Shown here: in pieces, positions 1 to 7,713 of the stretch
Numbering within the stretch: position 1 is the first letter of the stretch
Layout of the letters: every line of letters begins with the position of its first letter
Source: Corynebacterium sp. ACRQK
Lineage (GTDB): Bacteria > Actinomycetota > Actinomycetes > Mycobacteriales > Mycobacteriaceae
Reading direction: 5' to 3'
NCBI RefSeq assembly: GCF_022345965.1
Contig: NZ_JAKRMU010000008.1
Location: 50,577-114,576, forward strand
Length of the DNA stretch: 64,000 bases
Translations under genes and position numbers: made by a program
The notes under the pieces: model-generated
Told to the model about the DNA's origin: nothing
What the model saw: the letters and a program-made list of their open reading frames with translations, nothing else
Database searches by the model: none

Positions 1-483
1 CGGGGCACGCTGCGCGCGGAGGGGCTGAAGGGCTGGGCGCCCACACAAATGGATCAGGCGGTGACCTGCCGGACCGTGGCCGAGGAACTGGCCGTGGGGG
101 CGGGCGAGGAGCTGGCCACAGCGGCTATTGACTTCGCCAGGTTGGGCAAGTGGGCGGGTACGCATCCGCTGGATGTGCCCGCGGCGAAGCGGCGGATCGT
201 GCTGGTCGCGGCGGCGATGGTACGCGGCGCGGATCTGGTGATGTTAGACGAACCGACCGTGGGGCTGGACGTGCTGGGCTACCGCGAGCTGGCGGAGCTG
301 ATGCACCGCTACGCGGGTGGCGAGTATGCGCGGATGATCGGGCGGGGCGGCTCTGGCGCGCCGGGCGAGCCTGGTGGCGCGGGCGCGCAGCAGACGCAGA
401 CCGCGCCGACGGTGCTGTGGACCTGCCACGACGCACGCTTTGCGGCGCAGGTCAGCGACCTGCGGATTGATATGGCGGGTTAA
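1..483 (+). CDS. ABC transporter ATP-binding protein, 3' part only
   Basis: The reading frame is open to the left edge, so only the C-terminal ~160 residues are present. A TVAEEL segment precedes the helical region, as in CbiO/EcfA-type importers. The Walker B box LVMLDEP (about 232-252), a GLD D-loop and an H-loop histidine (CHD, near 424-432) are intact. The signature motif, normally LSGGQ, is replaced by LDVPAAKRR, so the site is degenerate. A low-complexity Gly/Ala stretch sits between Walker B and the H-loop. Such half-degenerate second domains are known in fused CbiO2-type proteins, so this is probably the second nucleotide-binding domain of a duplicated ATPase. The substrate cannot be told from the fragment. 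Confidence 0.75.
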   Translation, partial: RGTLRAEGLKGWAPTQMDQAVTCRTVAEELAVGAGEELATAAIDFARLGKWAGTHPLDVPAAKRRIVLVAAAMVRGADLVMLDEPTVGLDVLGYRELAELMHRYAGGEYARMIGRGGSGAPGEPGGAGAQQTQTAPTVLWTCHDARFAAQVSDLRIDMAG

Positions 484-502
484 TCCCGCCGGGCGTGGCT
501 AA

Positions 503-937
503 CTAGTCCGTGATTTCAATCGAGTCGCCATTGCGCTCGACCTTCTTGGCCGGAACCATCGGATCGCGGGAGGGGCCTTCCAGCACATCGCCGGTGGCGA
601 CGTCGAACTTGGACATGTGCTTCGGGCAGACCGCCACTGTAGTGTCCCCGGACTTTTCAATGGAATCGATGGTGCCGCCGGCGTGCGGGCAAGAGGTGGA
701 AAACGCCTTGTACTCGTCCTCGCCGGGGCGGGAGAGCACCCAGCCGTCCAGAATAGTCGCGCCGCCGACCTCCAGATCCGCGGCATCGGCCTTCGCCACA
801 ACCTCCTCGCTGGCACAGGCTGCCAGCAGGGCACCGGAGGCGGTGGCTGCGGTGGCTACGGCCACGCCGCGTAGGAACGAGCGACGGGAACAGGGCAGGG
901 AGCTGTGACGCTGGGGATTTGGCTGCATTTCACTCAT
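503..937 (-). CDS. Rieske [2Fe-2S] protein, Tat-exported lipoprotein
   Basis: A 144-residue protein. An SRRSFLRG twin-arginine motif (R18-R19) precedes a hydrophobic stretch and a lipobox ending in Cys40 (LLAAC), so it is predicted to be exported folded by Tat and lipid-anchored outside the membrane. The remainder is a small Rieske domain with both ligand pairs: C82-P-H84 and C103-P-K-H106. It is probably an electron-transfer subunit, but no partner oxidoreductase lies next to it. The start is uncertain: in-frame GTG at 964 and ATG at 949 lie upstream. ATG 937 is preferred because it gives a Tat n-region of normal length. It converges on the ABC gene and stands alone. Confidence 0.85.
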   Translation of the reverse strand: MSEMQPNPQRHSSLPCSRRSFLRGVAVATAATASGALLAACASEEVVAKADAADLEVGGATILDGWVLSRPGEDEYKAFSTSCPHAGGTIDSIEKSGDTTVAVCPKHMSKFDVATGDVLEGPSRDPMVPAKKVERNGDSIEITD

Positions 938-1017
938 AAAGCCGATCATTCCATCAGGCCGCACGGGCTACAAGCTCGCGTGCGGCGGGGCTGGCAGCGT
1001 GAGTATGTGGGCATAAG

Positions 1018-1023
1018 TAAGGT
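1018..1023 (+). promoter_or_regulatory. -10 hexamer of purT, probably leaderless
   Basis: TAAGGT ends 8 bases before the purT ATG, the same hexamer and spacing as at panD. An AAGGTG overlapping it could instead be a ribosome binding site, so leaderless transcription is likely but not certain. Confidence 0.5.
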
Positions 1024-1031
1024 GAAAGACT

Positions 1032-2267
1032 ATGTACACTCCCGAGGCAATTGGCACTCCACTGACTCCCTCCTCCCTCAAGGTTCTCCTGCTCGGCGCC
1101 AGCGAGCTGGGGCGGGAGCTCGCCATCGCCCTGCAACGCCTGGGCGTAGATGTGCACGCTGCGGACCGCTACGCCGGCGCGCCCGCGCACCTCGTGGCCA
1201 ACAAGGCCCACGTGCTGGACATCCACGACGAGGACGCCATCCGCCAGCTGGTTCGCGAAGTCGGCCCGCACTTCGTCATCCCGGATTCGGAGACCATCCC
1301 CGCTGACGTGCTGCAGGAACTAGAGGCCAACGAGGTCGCCTCCGTCGTGCCGACCGCCCTGGCCAATCGCCTGACCATGAACCGCGAAGGCATCCGCACC
1401 TTTGCCCACGACAAGCTGGGCCTGCCGAACAGCACCTTCCGCTTCGCCTCCACCGCCGACGAACTCGCCCGCGCCGCCGAGGAAATCGGCTACCCGTGCG
1501 TGGTCAAGCCCGTCATGAGCAGCTCCGGCGCAGGCCAAAGCTACGTTGGGGGAGTGGACGAGCTAGAGGCCGCCTGGAACGCGGCGCTGAAGCACTCCCG
1601 CACCAACGCCCAGCGGGTAATGGTCGAACAGTACATCCCCTTCGACTACGAAGTCACCATCCTGGCCGTACGCTCCATCGACCCCGCCACCGGCCGGGAA
1701 GCCACCTGGTTCTGCGAGCCCATCGGCCACCGCCAAGACCGCGGCGACTACGTGGAATCCTGGCAGCCCGCGCACATGTCCGAGGATGCGCTGGACACCG
1801 CCCGCAGCATCGCCGCCCGCATCGCCACCGCCCTGGGAGGCCGCGGAGTGTACGGCGTGGAACTGTTCGTCAAGGGCGACGACGTTTACTTCTCCGAGGT
1901 CAGCCCCCGCCCGCACGATACCGGCATGGTCACCCTCGGCACCCAGCGATTCTCTGAATTCGACCTGCACGCACGCGCCATCCTTGGGCTGCCGATCGAT
2001 ACCACGCTGATCTCTCCGGGAGCCTCCGCCGTTATCCGCTGCGAGGATAAACACGACGGCGATATTGAATACGTGGGCGTCAATAAGGCAATGGCAGTAG
2101 AAGAAACCAACATCTACCTATTCGGCAAGCCCCGAGCACTCGCGCGCCGACGAATGGGAGTGGCAGTAGCCACCGCCGAGAACATCGACCAGGCCCGGCA
2201 GCGCGCCGAAGAGGCCGCCGGGTACATCGAGGTGCGGCCGACGGTTTTCGCAGAAGGCGGGCAGTAG
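1032..2267 (+). CDS. purT: Formate-dependent phosphoribosylglycinamide formyltransferase (GAR transformylase 2)
   Basis: This ATP-grasp enzyme makes formyl-GAR from GAR, formate and ATP, the folate-independent form of the third step of purine synthesis. Its 411 residues match the family (about 390-400). The N-terminal nucleotide-binding segment [13 protein letters not shown] is at 17-29. The ATP-grasp phosphate loop [15 protein letters not shown] lies at 156-170, and the metal-binding segment [11 protein letters not shown] is near 290. It has its own promoter and is followed 16 bases later by trhO. By using formate it can draw on formate-producing reactions when one-carbon folates are limiting. 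Confidence 0.95.
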   Translation: MYTPEAIGTPLTPSSLKVLLLGASELGRELAIALQRLGVDVHAADRYAGAPAHLVANKAHVLDIHDEDAIRQLVREVGPHFVIPDSETIPADVLQELEANEVASVVPTALANRLTMNREGIRTFAHDKLGLPNSTFRFASTADELARAAEEIGYPCVVKPVMSSSGAGQSYVGGVDELEAAWNAALKHSRTNAQRVMVEQYIPFDYEVTILAVRSIDPATGREATWFCEPIGHRQDRGDYVESWQPAHMSEDALDTARSIAARIATALGGRGVYGVELFVKGDDVYFSEVSPRPHDTGMVTLGTQRFSEFDLHARAILGLPIDTTLISPGASAVIRCEDKHDGDIEYVGVNKAMAVEETNIYLFGKPRALARRRMGVAVATAENIDQARQRAEEAAGYIEVRPTVFAEGGQ

Positions 2268-2270
2268 ACC

Positions 2271-2276
2271 TAAAAT
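2271..2276 (+). promoter_or_regulatory. -10 hexamer of trhO, probably leaderless
   Basis: TAAAAT begins 4 bases after the purT stop and ends 7 bases before the trhO ATG. This leaves no room for a leader, although a GAGG lies in the spacer. Confidence 0.45.
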
Positions 2277-2283
2277 CCGAGGT

Positions 2284-3213
2284 ATGGGACATAGCGCAAC
2301 CGACCTCAACGAAACTCGAATCCTGCTGTACTACTGCTTCACCCCGATCGACGACCCGACCGCGGTGATGCTGTGGCAGCGCGCGCTATGCGAACAGCTG
2401 GAGCTTAAAGGTCGCATCCTCATCAGCAAGCACGGCATCAACGGCACCGTCGGCGGCTCGCTGGCCAGCTGCAAGCAGTACGTGCGCCGCACCCGCGAAT
2501 TCCCGGGGTTCAAGAAGATGGAATTCAAGTGGTCCGCGGGCTCGGCCGACGACTTCCCGCGCCTGTCGGTGAAGGTACGCGACGAAATCGTGGCTTTCGG
2601 CGCTCCGGACGAGCTGAAGGTAGACGAAAACGGTGTGATTGGCGGCGGCGTGCACCTGAAGCCGGAGGAAGTGAACAAGCTGGTGGAGGAGCGCGGCGAC
2701 GAGGTCGTCTTCTTCGACGGGCGCAACGCCATGGAGGCGGAGATCGGCAAGTTCAAAAACGCCATCGTGCCGGATGTGCGCACCACCCACGACTTCATCA
2801 GCGAGATCGAATCCGGCAAGTACAACGACCTCAAGGACAAGCCGGTTGTCACGTACTGCACGGGTGGCATCCGCTGTGAAATCCTGAGCTCGCTGATGAA
2901 GAACCGCGGGTTCGAGGAGGTTTACCAGATCGACGGCGGCATCGTCCGCTACGGCGAAAAGTACGGGGACAAGGGGCTTTGGGAGGGTTCCTTGTATGTT
3001 TTCGACGGGCGCATGCACATGGAATTTAGTGATGACGCCGCTACCCTGGGCCGCTGCCGAGCATGTGGGCACGCGACCAACGACTTCCACAACTGCGTGA
3101 ACGAGCAGTGTCGCGAGCAGATCCTGCTGTGCGAAGAATGCGCCGCGGACCCGGAGAGCGCGACGTGCGGGCGCAAGGAGTGCGCCGAGGTCGCGGCGGA
3201 GATGGCGGGCTAG
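2284..3213 (+). CDS. trhO: tRNA uridine(34) hydroxylase, rhodanese-fold (TrhO/YceA family)
   Basis: A 309-residue protein of the former UPF0176 family, which hydroxylates wobble uridine as the first step to 5-carboxymethoxy- or methoxyuridine in tRNA. An N-terminal acylphosphatase-like part ([10 protein letters not shown] near 50-59) is followed by a rhodanese domain with DVRTTHDF and the active loop YCTGGIRCE, catalytic Cys192. The C-terminal tail has clustered cysteines (CRACGH, NEQC, CEEC) that probably bind zinc, as in other members. The stop codon overlaps the convergent acetyltransferase gene by four bases (CTAG). The family assignment is secure; the tRNA role is taken from E. coli and B. 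subtilis relatives. Confidence 0.9.
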   Translation: MGHSATDLNETRILLYYCFTPIDDPTAVMLWQRALCEQLELKGRILISKHGINGTVGGSLASCKQYVRRTREFPGFKKMEFKWSAGSADDFPRLSVKVRDEIVAFGAPDELKVDENGVIGGGVHLKPEEVNKLVEERGDEVVFFDGRNAMEAEIGKFKNAIVPDVRTTHDFISEIESGKYNDLKDKPVVTYCTGGIRCEILSSLMKNRGFEEVYQIDGGIVRYGEKYGDKGLWEGSLYVFDGRMHMEFSDDAATLGRCRACGHATNDFHNCVNEQCREQILLCEECAADPESATCGRKECAEVAAEMAG

Positions 3214-3758
3214 AGCTCCAGCTCCATGGTGACGTGGGGGATGCCCTCCTCGTCGAAAGGCTCACCAACCGGCTGGAAGCCGAACTTCGCGTAGAAGTCC
3301 TGCGCCTGGGTCTGAGCATTCAGGGAAACGCGGGCGACCTGGGTGGTCGGGTCTAGCGCGGCGGCGCGACCCTTGCAGACCTCCAGAGCCTGCTCCATGA
3401 TCTGGGTGGCGATGCCACGCCCGCGCACATCCTTAGCCACACACATACGGCCGATGTGCTGATCCTCCGGCTTGCCGTACACGCGCGCCGTGCCGACCAG
3501 ACGCAGGGGAGAGCCCGGATCTGGCTGGCCGAAGGGATGCTCCGGGCCGCTGCCTGGGTGAATGTATGCCAGCACGTGGTGGGTGTTCGGGTGCGGGTCG
3601 ATGTCATCGATCTCCGCAAAGGGGGTTTGCTGCTCGTGGACGAACACGTCCACGCGCAGCTTGTACAGCGGGTGCAGCTGCTGGGCGGGCATTGCTAGCA
3701 GCGCGCGCCCGGTGAAGTGAACATCCGGGAACTCGGCGAAATTAGCCATGGCTGCCAT
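3210..3758 (-). CDS. GNAT acetyltransferase, ElaA-like
   Basis: A 182-residue N-acetyltransferase. The segment [21 protein letters not shown] followed by a histidine is typical of the ElaA branch of GNAT enzymes. The acetyl-CoA loop is [11 protein letters not shown], and the C-terminal [23 protein letters not shown] is the usual end of the fold. The substrate is unknown. The gene starts three bases after the fpr2 stop and is presumably co-transcribed with it, so it may be expressed with sulphate assimilation, though no functional link is established. An in-frame ATG at 3749 is a possible alternative start. Confidence 0.8.
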   Translation of the reverse strand: MAAMANFAEFPDVHFTGRALLAMPAQQLHPLYKLRVDVFVHEQQTPFAEIDDIDPHPNTHHVLAYIHPGSGPEHPFGQPDPGSPLRLVGTARVYGKPEDQHIGRMCVAKDVRGRGIATQIMEQALEVCKGRAAALDPTTQVARVSLNAQTQAQDFYAKFGFQPVGEPFDEEGIPHVTMELEL

Positions 3759-3761
3759 GGC

Positions 3762-5183
3762 CTAGACGTTCTTGCCCTGGGAGTGGTGCAGCATCTCGTC
3801 CCACTCGCGCACCTTCTTGCGCTCGCGGCCCTCGGCCTCGCCGAGCTCGCGCTCGTGCTTATCCAGGCTGTACCAGCCCTCCCACGTGGTGTGGGCAATG
3901 CCCTTCTCCTCGAGGAAAGCCTCGACGGCCTCCAGGTCCGGCTTCTCCGGGTTAAAACCGATGCCGTTGGCAGCATCCTCCAGCAGGTTGGCGACGGTTT
4001 CGTTGGCGTCGCCCTTCGTGTTGCCGATCAGGCCAACCGGACCACGGCGGACCCAGCCGGTGGTGTACACACCGGGCAACCGCTCGCGCTTCTCGGCCGC
4101 CGGGTCAGCGGAGCCCGGAACTCCCGCGATGCCATCGGCGGTCGGCCCCTCGGTCAGCACGCGACCACCGACGTTTGGCAGCACGTTCTGACGCTCATCC
4201 CACGGCAGGCCCGGCTGCTCATCGGACTTGTAGCCCACGGCGCGGTAAACCGCGCCCACCGGCCACTCGGTGAGCTTGCCGGTGCCAGAGACAGAGCCAT
4301 CGCCATTGAGCTCGGTTCGTTCGGTGACGAATGCGGTGACGCGGCCTTCGGCGTCGGTCTTAACCTCAACCGGGGACTCGAAGAAGTGGATGTACAGCTT
4401 GTGAGGAGCGCCCTTCGGGTCGGCGATGGCGTACTGCTCCAGGCGGGTGCAGACCATGTCCTGAATTTTGGACGCGCGGCGGGCCTGCTCGGAACCCTCG
4501 TCGTACTGGATGTCCTCTGGGTCGATAACGATCTCGATCGTGTCGGAATCGTTGAGCTCCTTCAGCTCCAGCGGGGTGAACTTAGCCTGCGCCGGGCCAC
4601 GGCGGCCGAAGACGTGGATCTCCTTGGCCTGGTTCTCCTTCAGGGAGTCGTAAACATTGTCGGGGATCTCAGTGACCTTCAGCTCCTCGCCAGTCTTGGC
4701 CAGCACGCGGGCGACGTCCAGGCCGACGTTGCCCACGCCGACCACGGCGACGGAATCTGCGGACAGGTCCCACTTGTCCTCGAAGTACGGGTTGGCATCG
4801 TAGAAGCCGACGAACTCGCCGGCGCCGATGGTGTGCTCGCCGCCGGGGATGTTCAGCGGGCGGTCGTCGGTAGCGCCGGTGGCGTAGATGACCGCATCGT
4901 AGAATTGCTTGAGTTCGTCAACGGTGACGTCCTTGCCGACGTTGATGTTGCCGAATAGGCGGATCTCGGGCTTGTCCATCACCTTGTGGAGGGACTTGAT
5001 GATGCCCTTAATGCGTGGGTGGTCGGGGGCAACGCCGTAGCGGATCAGGCCGAAGGGGGCCGGCATGCGCTCGTAAATGTCGACGCTGACGTCGGCCTCA
5101 GACTTCGTCAGCGCGTCGGAGGCGTAGATGCCTGCCGGGCCGGAGCCGATGACTGCAATGCGAAGTGGGCGATTCTCGGGCAT
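3762..5183 (-). CDS. fpr2: Ferredoxin/flavodoxin-NADP+ reductase, FprA type
   Basis: An FAD- and NADPH-binding reductase (473 residues) of the adrenodoxin-reductase-like FprA family. The N-terminal FAD motif is IAVIGSGPAGIYA, with ERMPAPFGLIRYGVAPDHP just after it. The NADP-binding motif VVGVGNVGLDVARVL lies mid-protein, and the C-terminal GWVRRGPVGLIGNTKGDA is characteristic. In C. glutamicum the homologue fpr2 adjoins cysIXHDNYZ and supplies electrons for sulphite reduction; the same neighbourhood here supports that role. The frame stays open upstream to 5330, but ATG 5183 is preferred because AGAAGGA precedes it and the FAD motif then starts near residue 8. It is divergent from cysI across an operator-bearing region. 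Confidence 0.92.
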   Translation of the reverse strand: MPENRPLRIAVIGSGPAGIYASDALTKSEADVSVDIYERMPAPFGLIRYGVAPDHPRIKGIIKSLHKVMDKPEIRLFGNINVGKDVTVDELKQFYDAVIYATGATDDRPLNIPGGEHTIGAGEFVGFYDANPYFEDKWDLSADSVAVVGVGNVGLDVARVLAKTGEELKVTEIPDNVYDSLKENQAKEIHVFGRRGPAQAKFTPLELKELNDSDTIEIVIDPEDIQYDEGSEQARRASKIQDMVCTRLEQYAIADPKGAPHKLYIHFFESPVEVKTDAEGRVTAFVTERTELNGDGSVSGTGKLTEWPVGAVYRAVGYKSDEQPGLPWDERQNVLPNVGGRVLTEGPTADGIAGVPGSADPAAEKRERLPGVYTTGWVRRGPVGLIGNTKGDANETVANLLEDAANGIGFNPEKPDLEAVEAFLEEKGIAHTTWEGWYSLDKHERELGEAEGRERKKVREWDEMLHHSQGKNV

Positions 5184-5426
5184 GTCAGGTGCAAATCCTT
5201 CTTGTTCGTTTCGTACTTCGGTTTCGGGTTGTACTTCGGTTATTGGGTAAACCGCGGTGCCGAGCTCGCGCGTTAGATTCGCGCTCCGAGCTCGCGCGGT
5301 GCGTTTGTTGCCGCGCCGCGTGAACCGCATGAAGCGTTCGAGCTGCTCATGAATTTACACATTCTAATGTAGCGAAAATCCACGCAGGGTCACTAAATGG
5401 GTCACCGCGGGTAACTCCCCGAACTA

Positions 5427-5442
5427 TAGACAACTCTGTCTA
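5427..5442. promoter_or_regulatory. McbR-type operator, perfect match
   Basis: TAGAC-N6-GTCTA, extended by TA on both sides. This is the published C. glutamicum McbR consensus for the TetR-family master repressor of sulphur metabolism. It lies about 100 bases before cysI. Confidence 0.8.
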
Positions 5443-5506
5443 TAAAAATCAACATTTCGCTTGAATTTGTCTGGGATCCCATCTAGGCTGAACCGGACAA
5501 TGTAGA

Positions 5507-5522
5507 CAGACAGATCAGTCTA
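5507..5522. promoter_or_regulatory. Second McbR-like operator before cysI
   Basis: CAGAC-N6-GTCTA, one mismatch from the McbR consensus and 18 bases before the cysI start. An overlapping TAGAC at 5503-5507 gives an alternative half-site. Confidence 0.6.
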
Positions 5523-5540
5523 GATGGAATTTGAGGCACC

Positions 5541-7256
5541 ATGACCACCGGAACGACGACCGGTACCACCGGACCAAACGCTGAGAATAAGCCGGCGCGC
5601 CCGCGCCGCAAGAAGCAGCGCAAGCCCCAAGGGCAGTGGGCTGTGGACGGCCGCGAGCCGCTCAACGACGACGAGCGGGTAAAGCAGGAAGACCCCGGAA
5701 TCAGCGTGATGCAGCGCATCCGCGACATTTACTCCAAGGAGGGCTTCGACTCGATCCCCGCGGAGGACCTCGCTCCCCGCTTCAAGTGGGTCGGTATGTA
5801 CACCCAGCGCAAGCAGGGGCTCGACGGCGAAAAGACCTCGACCCTGACCAACGCGGAACTGCAGGACAACTACTTCATGATGCGCATCCGCCTGGACGGC
5901 GGCGTGGTCAGCTCCGCTGGTCTGCGTACTATCGGCGAGATCTCTGAGAAGTACGCGCGCAACACCGCCGACTTCACCGACCGCCAGAACGTGCAGCTGC
6001 ACTGGATTCGCATCGAGGACGTCCCAACCATCTGGGACGAGCTGGCGAAGGTCGGCCTGGATTCCTTCTTCGGCTGCGGCGACGTACCGCGCGTCATTCT
6101 CGGCTCCCCGGTCGCGGGCATCGCCAAGGATGAAATCATCGACGGCCGCCCGGCCATCGAGAAGATCAAGAAGGAATTGCTACCGGACCCCGAGTTCGGC
6201 AACCTGCCGCGTAAGTTTAAGTCCGCGATCTCCGGCCACGCCCGCCAGGACGTCACCCACGAGATCCAGGACCTCGCCTTCATTGGCTCCGAGCACCCGG
6301 AACACGGCCCCGGCTTCGACGTCTGGGTCGGTGGTGGCCTGTCCACCAACCCGATGCTCGCCCAGCGCCTGGGCGTGTGGGTGTCGATCGACGAGGTGCC
6401 GGAGGTCTGGGCTGGTGTGGTTCGCATCTTCCGCGACTATGGCTACCGCCGTATGCGCAACCGCGCCCGCTTGAAGTTCCTGGTGGCCGACTGGGGCGTA
6501 GAGAAATTCCGTGAGGTCTTGGAAAACGAGTACCTCAAGCGCCCGCTGCTGGACGGTCCGGAGCCGGAGGTGTACCCGGGCTACCGCGACCACGTCGGCT
6601 TGCACGAGCAGAAGGATGGACGCTTCTACCTGGGCGTTAAGCCCACCGTCGGCCACACTGACGGCAAGCAGCTGCAGCAGCTGGCGGACCTGGCGGAAAA
6701 GCACGGCACCACCAACATCCGCACCACCCCGGATAAGGAGCTTCTGTTCCTGGATCTGGAGCGCGAGGCTGCAGAGGCCCTCGCCGCGGACCTGGAGGAG
6801 CTCGGCCTGTCCGCCAAGCCCTCGGCCTTCCGCCGCGACATTATCTCCTGCACTGGCCTGGAGTTCTGCAAGCTCGCGCACGTCGTCACCAAGCAGCGCG
6901 CTATTGCCCTGGTGGACGAGTTGGAGGATCGCCTAGGCGACCTCGATGTGCCGCTGAAGATCAGTCTCAACGGCTGCCCGAACTCCTGTGCTCGCACCCA
7001 GGTTGCGGATATTGGCCTGTCCGGCAAGATCCTTACCACCGACGAGGGGGAGCGCGTGGAGGGCTTTCAGGTGCACCTCGGCGGAACAATCGGCCTGGAG
7101 CCGCACTTCGGCAGGAAGGTGCGCGGCAACCAGGTCTACTCCAAGGATCTGGGCGACTATGTGGTGCGCGTGGTGGAGAACTTCAAGTCCCACCGCGCCG
7201 AGGGCGAGGAGTTCCGCGATTGGGTTGTCCGCGCCGACGATGAGCTGTTGGTGTAG
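5541..7256 (+). CDS. cysI: Ferredoxin-dependent sulphite reductase, sirohaem [4Fe-4S]
   Basis: A cytoplasmic enzyme that reduces sulphite to sulphide with six electrons from reduced ferredoxin. The 571 residues show the two-fold nitrite/sulphite reductase repeat. The cofactor cysteines are C437 and C443 (CTGLEFC) and C479 and C483 (CPNSC), the C-x5-C...C-x3-C pattern that holds the 4Fe-4S cluster coupled to sirohaem. The first ~25 residues are a basic, Thr/Gly-rich extension. ATG 5541 follows GAGGC. The gene starts the cysIX unit; cysX follows after three bases. Fpr2 across the divergent promoter and CysX downstream are the likely electron donors, and the chelatase-like gene at 10686 the sirohaem source. 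Confidence 0.96.
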   Translation: MTTGTTTGTTGPNAENKPARPRRKKQRKPQGQWAVDGREPLNDDERVKQEDPGISVMQRIRDIYSKEGFDSIPAEDLAPRFKWVGMYTQRKQGLDGEKTSTLTNAELQDNYFMMRIRLDGGVVSSAGLRTIGEISEKYARNTADFTDRQNVQLHWIRIEDVPTIWDELAKVGLDSFFGCGDVPRVILGSPVAGIAKDEIIDGRPAIEKIKKELLPDPEFGNLPRKFKSAISGHARQDVTHEIQDLAFIGSEHPEHGPGFDVWVGGGLSTNPMLAQRLGVWVSIDEVPEVWAGVVRIFRDYGYRRMRNRARLKFLVADWGVEKFREVLENEYLKRPLLDGPEPEVYPGYRDHVGLHEQKDGRFYLGVKPTVGHTDGKQLQQLADLAEKHGTTNIRTTPDKELLFLDLEREAAEALAADLEELGLSAKPSAFRRDIISCTGLEFCKLAHVVTKQRAIALVDELEDRLGDLDVPLKISLNGCPNSCARTQVADIGLSGKILTTDEGERVEGFQVHLGGTIGLEPHFGRKVRGNQVYSKDLGDYVVRVVENFKSHRAEGEEFRDWVVRADDELLV

Positions 7257-7259
7257 CTG

Positions 7260-7469
7260 ATGAGTGTTCCGGATAAAGACTCTCTGCCGAGCGTGAACGA
7301 GCAGGTCGGCGGCCGTGTGGGCCACCCGAATGCCCGTCGTGCGACGGTGAACAACTGTCCCTACTGCATGTCCCAGAACCTGTTCCCGGACGCGGAGACC
7401 GACAACGCCTGGCAGTGCCGGGAGTGTATGCGGGTTTTCTCCGTCAAGTTCCACGGACAGCTGTTGTAA
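7260..7469 (+). CDS. cysX: CysX, small four-cysteine ferredoxin-like protein
   Basis: A 69-residue protein lying three bases after cysI. The C-terminal half contains two CxxC pairs (NCPYCMSQ and QCRECMRVF) about 20 residues apart, which could bind an iron-sulphur centre or zinc. In C. glutamicum the gene at this place, cysX, is needed for sulphate reduction and is thought to act as a dedicated electron carrier or accessory protein for sulphite reductase. The identification rests on size, cysteine pattern and position; the metal bound cannot be told from sequence. Confidence 0.85.
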   Translation: MSVPDKDSLPSVNEQVGGRVGHPNARRATVNNCPYCMSQNLFPDAETDNAWQCRECMRVFSVKFHGQLL

Positions 7470-7545
7470 CTGACCTTCTATTGACGCTACCTCGCCCCAC
7501 CTCTTAAGGGGTCATTCGTGGCTTTTGTGCAGTTCGCGGTGGTGG

Positions 7546-7561
7546 GGCGTCACAAAGAATC
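7546..7561 (+). repeat. Dispersed motif copy GGCGTCACAAAGAATC
   Basis: One of three copies in the window sharing the exact 14-mer GGCGTCACAAAGAA (others at 49977 and 53099). This one is non-coding. Confidence 0.8.
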
Positions 7562-7580
7562 TTGAACCCGGTTGTAGGAA

Positions 7581-7596
7581 TGGACAGATTGGTCTA
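7581..7596. promoter_or_regulatory. McbR-like operator 1 of cysH
   Basis: TGGAC-N6-GTCTA, one mismatch from the McbR consensus. Confidence 0.55.
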
Positions 7597-7613
7597 TTGT
7601 GGTGAAAGCCATA

Positions 7614-7631
7614 ACAGACCGATCGGTCTGT
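7614..7631. promoter_or_regulatory. McbR-like operator 2 of cysH, perfect 18-bp palindrome
   Basis: ACAGACCGATCGGTCTGT is a perfect palindrome containing CAGAC-N6-GTCTG. It has the half-site spacing of the McbR box with one substitution per half-site. Confidence 0.65.
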
Positions 7632-7713
7632 CTAGGGAATAGCCAAGAGTTCCCTCGAGTTCTTGAGAAGCACACTTCGACAAACCAACCATCAACCCCG
7701 AGAAGAGGAGCTC

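Larger units (their letters stand above)
5184..5540. promoter_or_regulatory. Divergent fpr2/cysI control region
   Basis: These 357 bases separate the divergent fpr2 and cysI starts. The cysI-proximal half is much more A+T-rich than the genes and holds two operator-like inverted repeats, annotated separately. The fpr2-proximal ~150 bases are an open frame without coding evidence and probably form the fpr2 leader. Confidence 0.7.
7470..7713 (+). promoter_or_regulatory. cysX-cysH spacer: stem-loop and second operator pair
   Basis: 244 bases without a gene. The first part has inverted arms GCCCCACC (7494-7501) and GGTGGGGC (7541-7548) that could end the cysIX transcript, each bordered by a GGCGTCA-type word (7482 and 7546). 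The second part holds two McbR-like inverted repeats and the cysH leader, so cysH-cysD-cysN probably has its own regulated promoter. Confidence 0.65.

Noticed and set aside
3717..4958. 413-codon plus-strand frame opposite fpr2
   Set aside because: It mirrors the conserved fpr2 frame and shows no domain or ribosome binding site.
5184..5330. 49-codon N-terminal extension of fpr2
   Set aside because: The extension is basic and non-conserved. ATG 5183 has AGAAGGA before it and starts next to the FAD motif.
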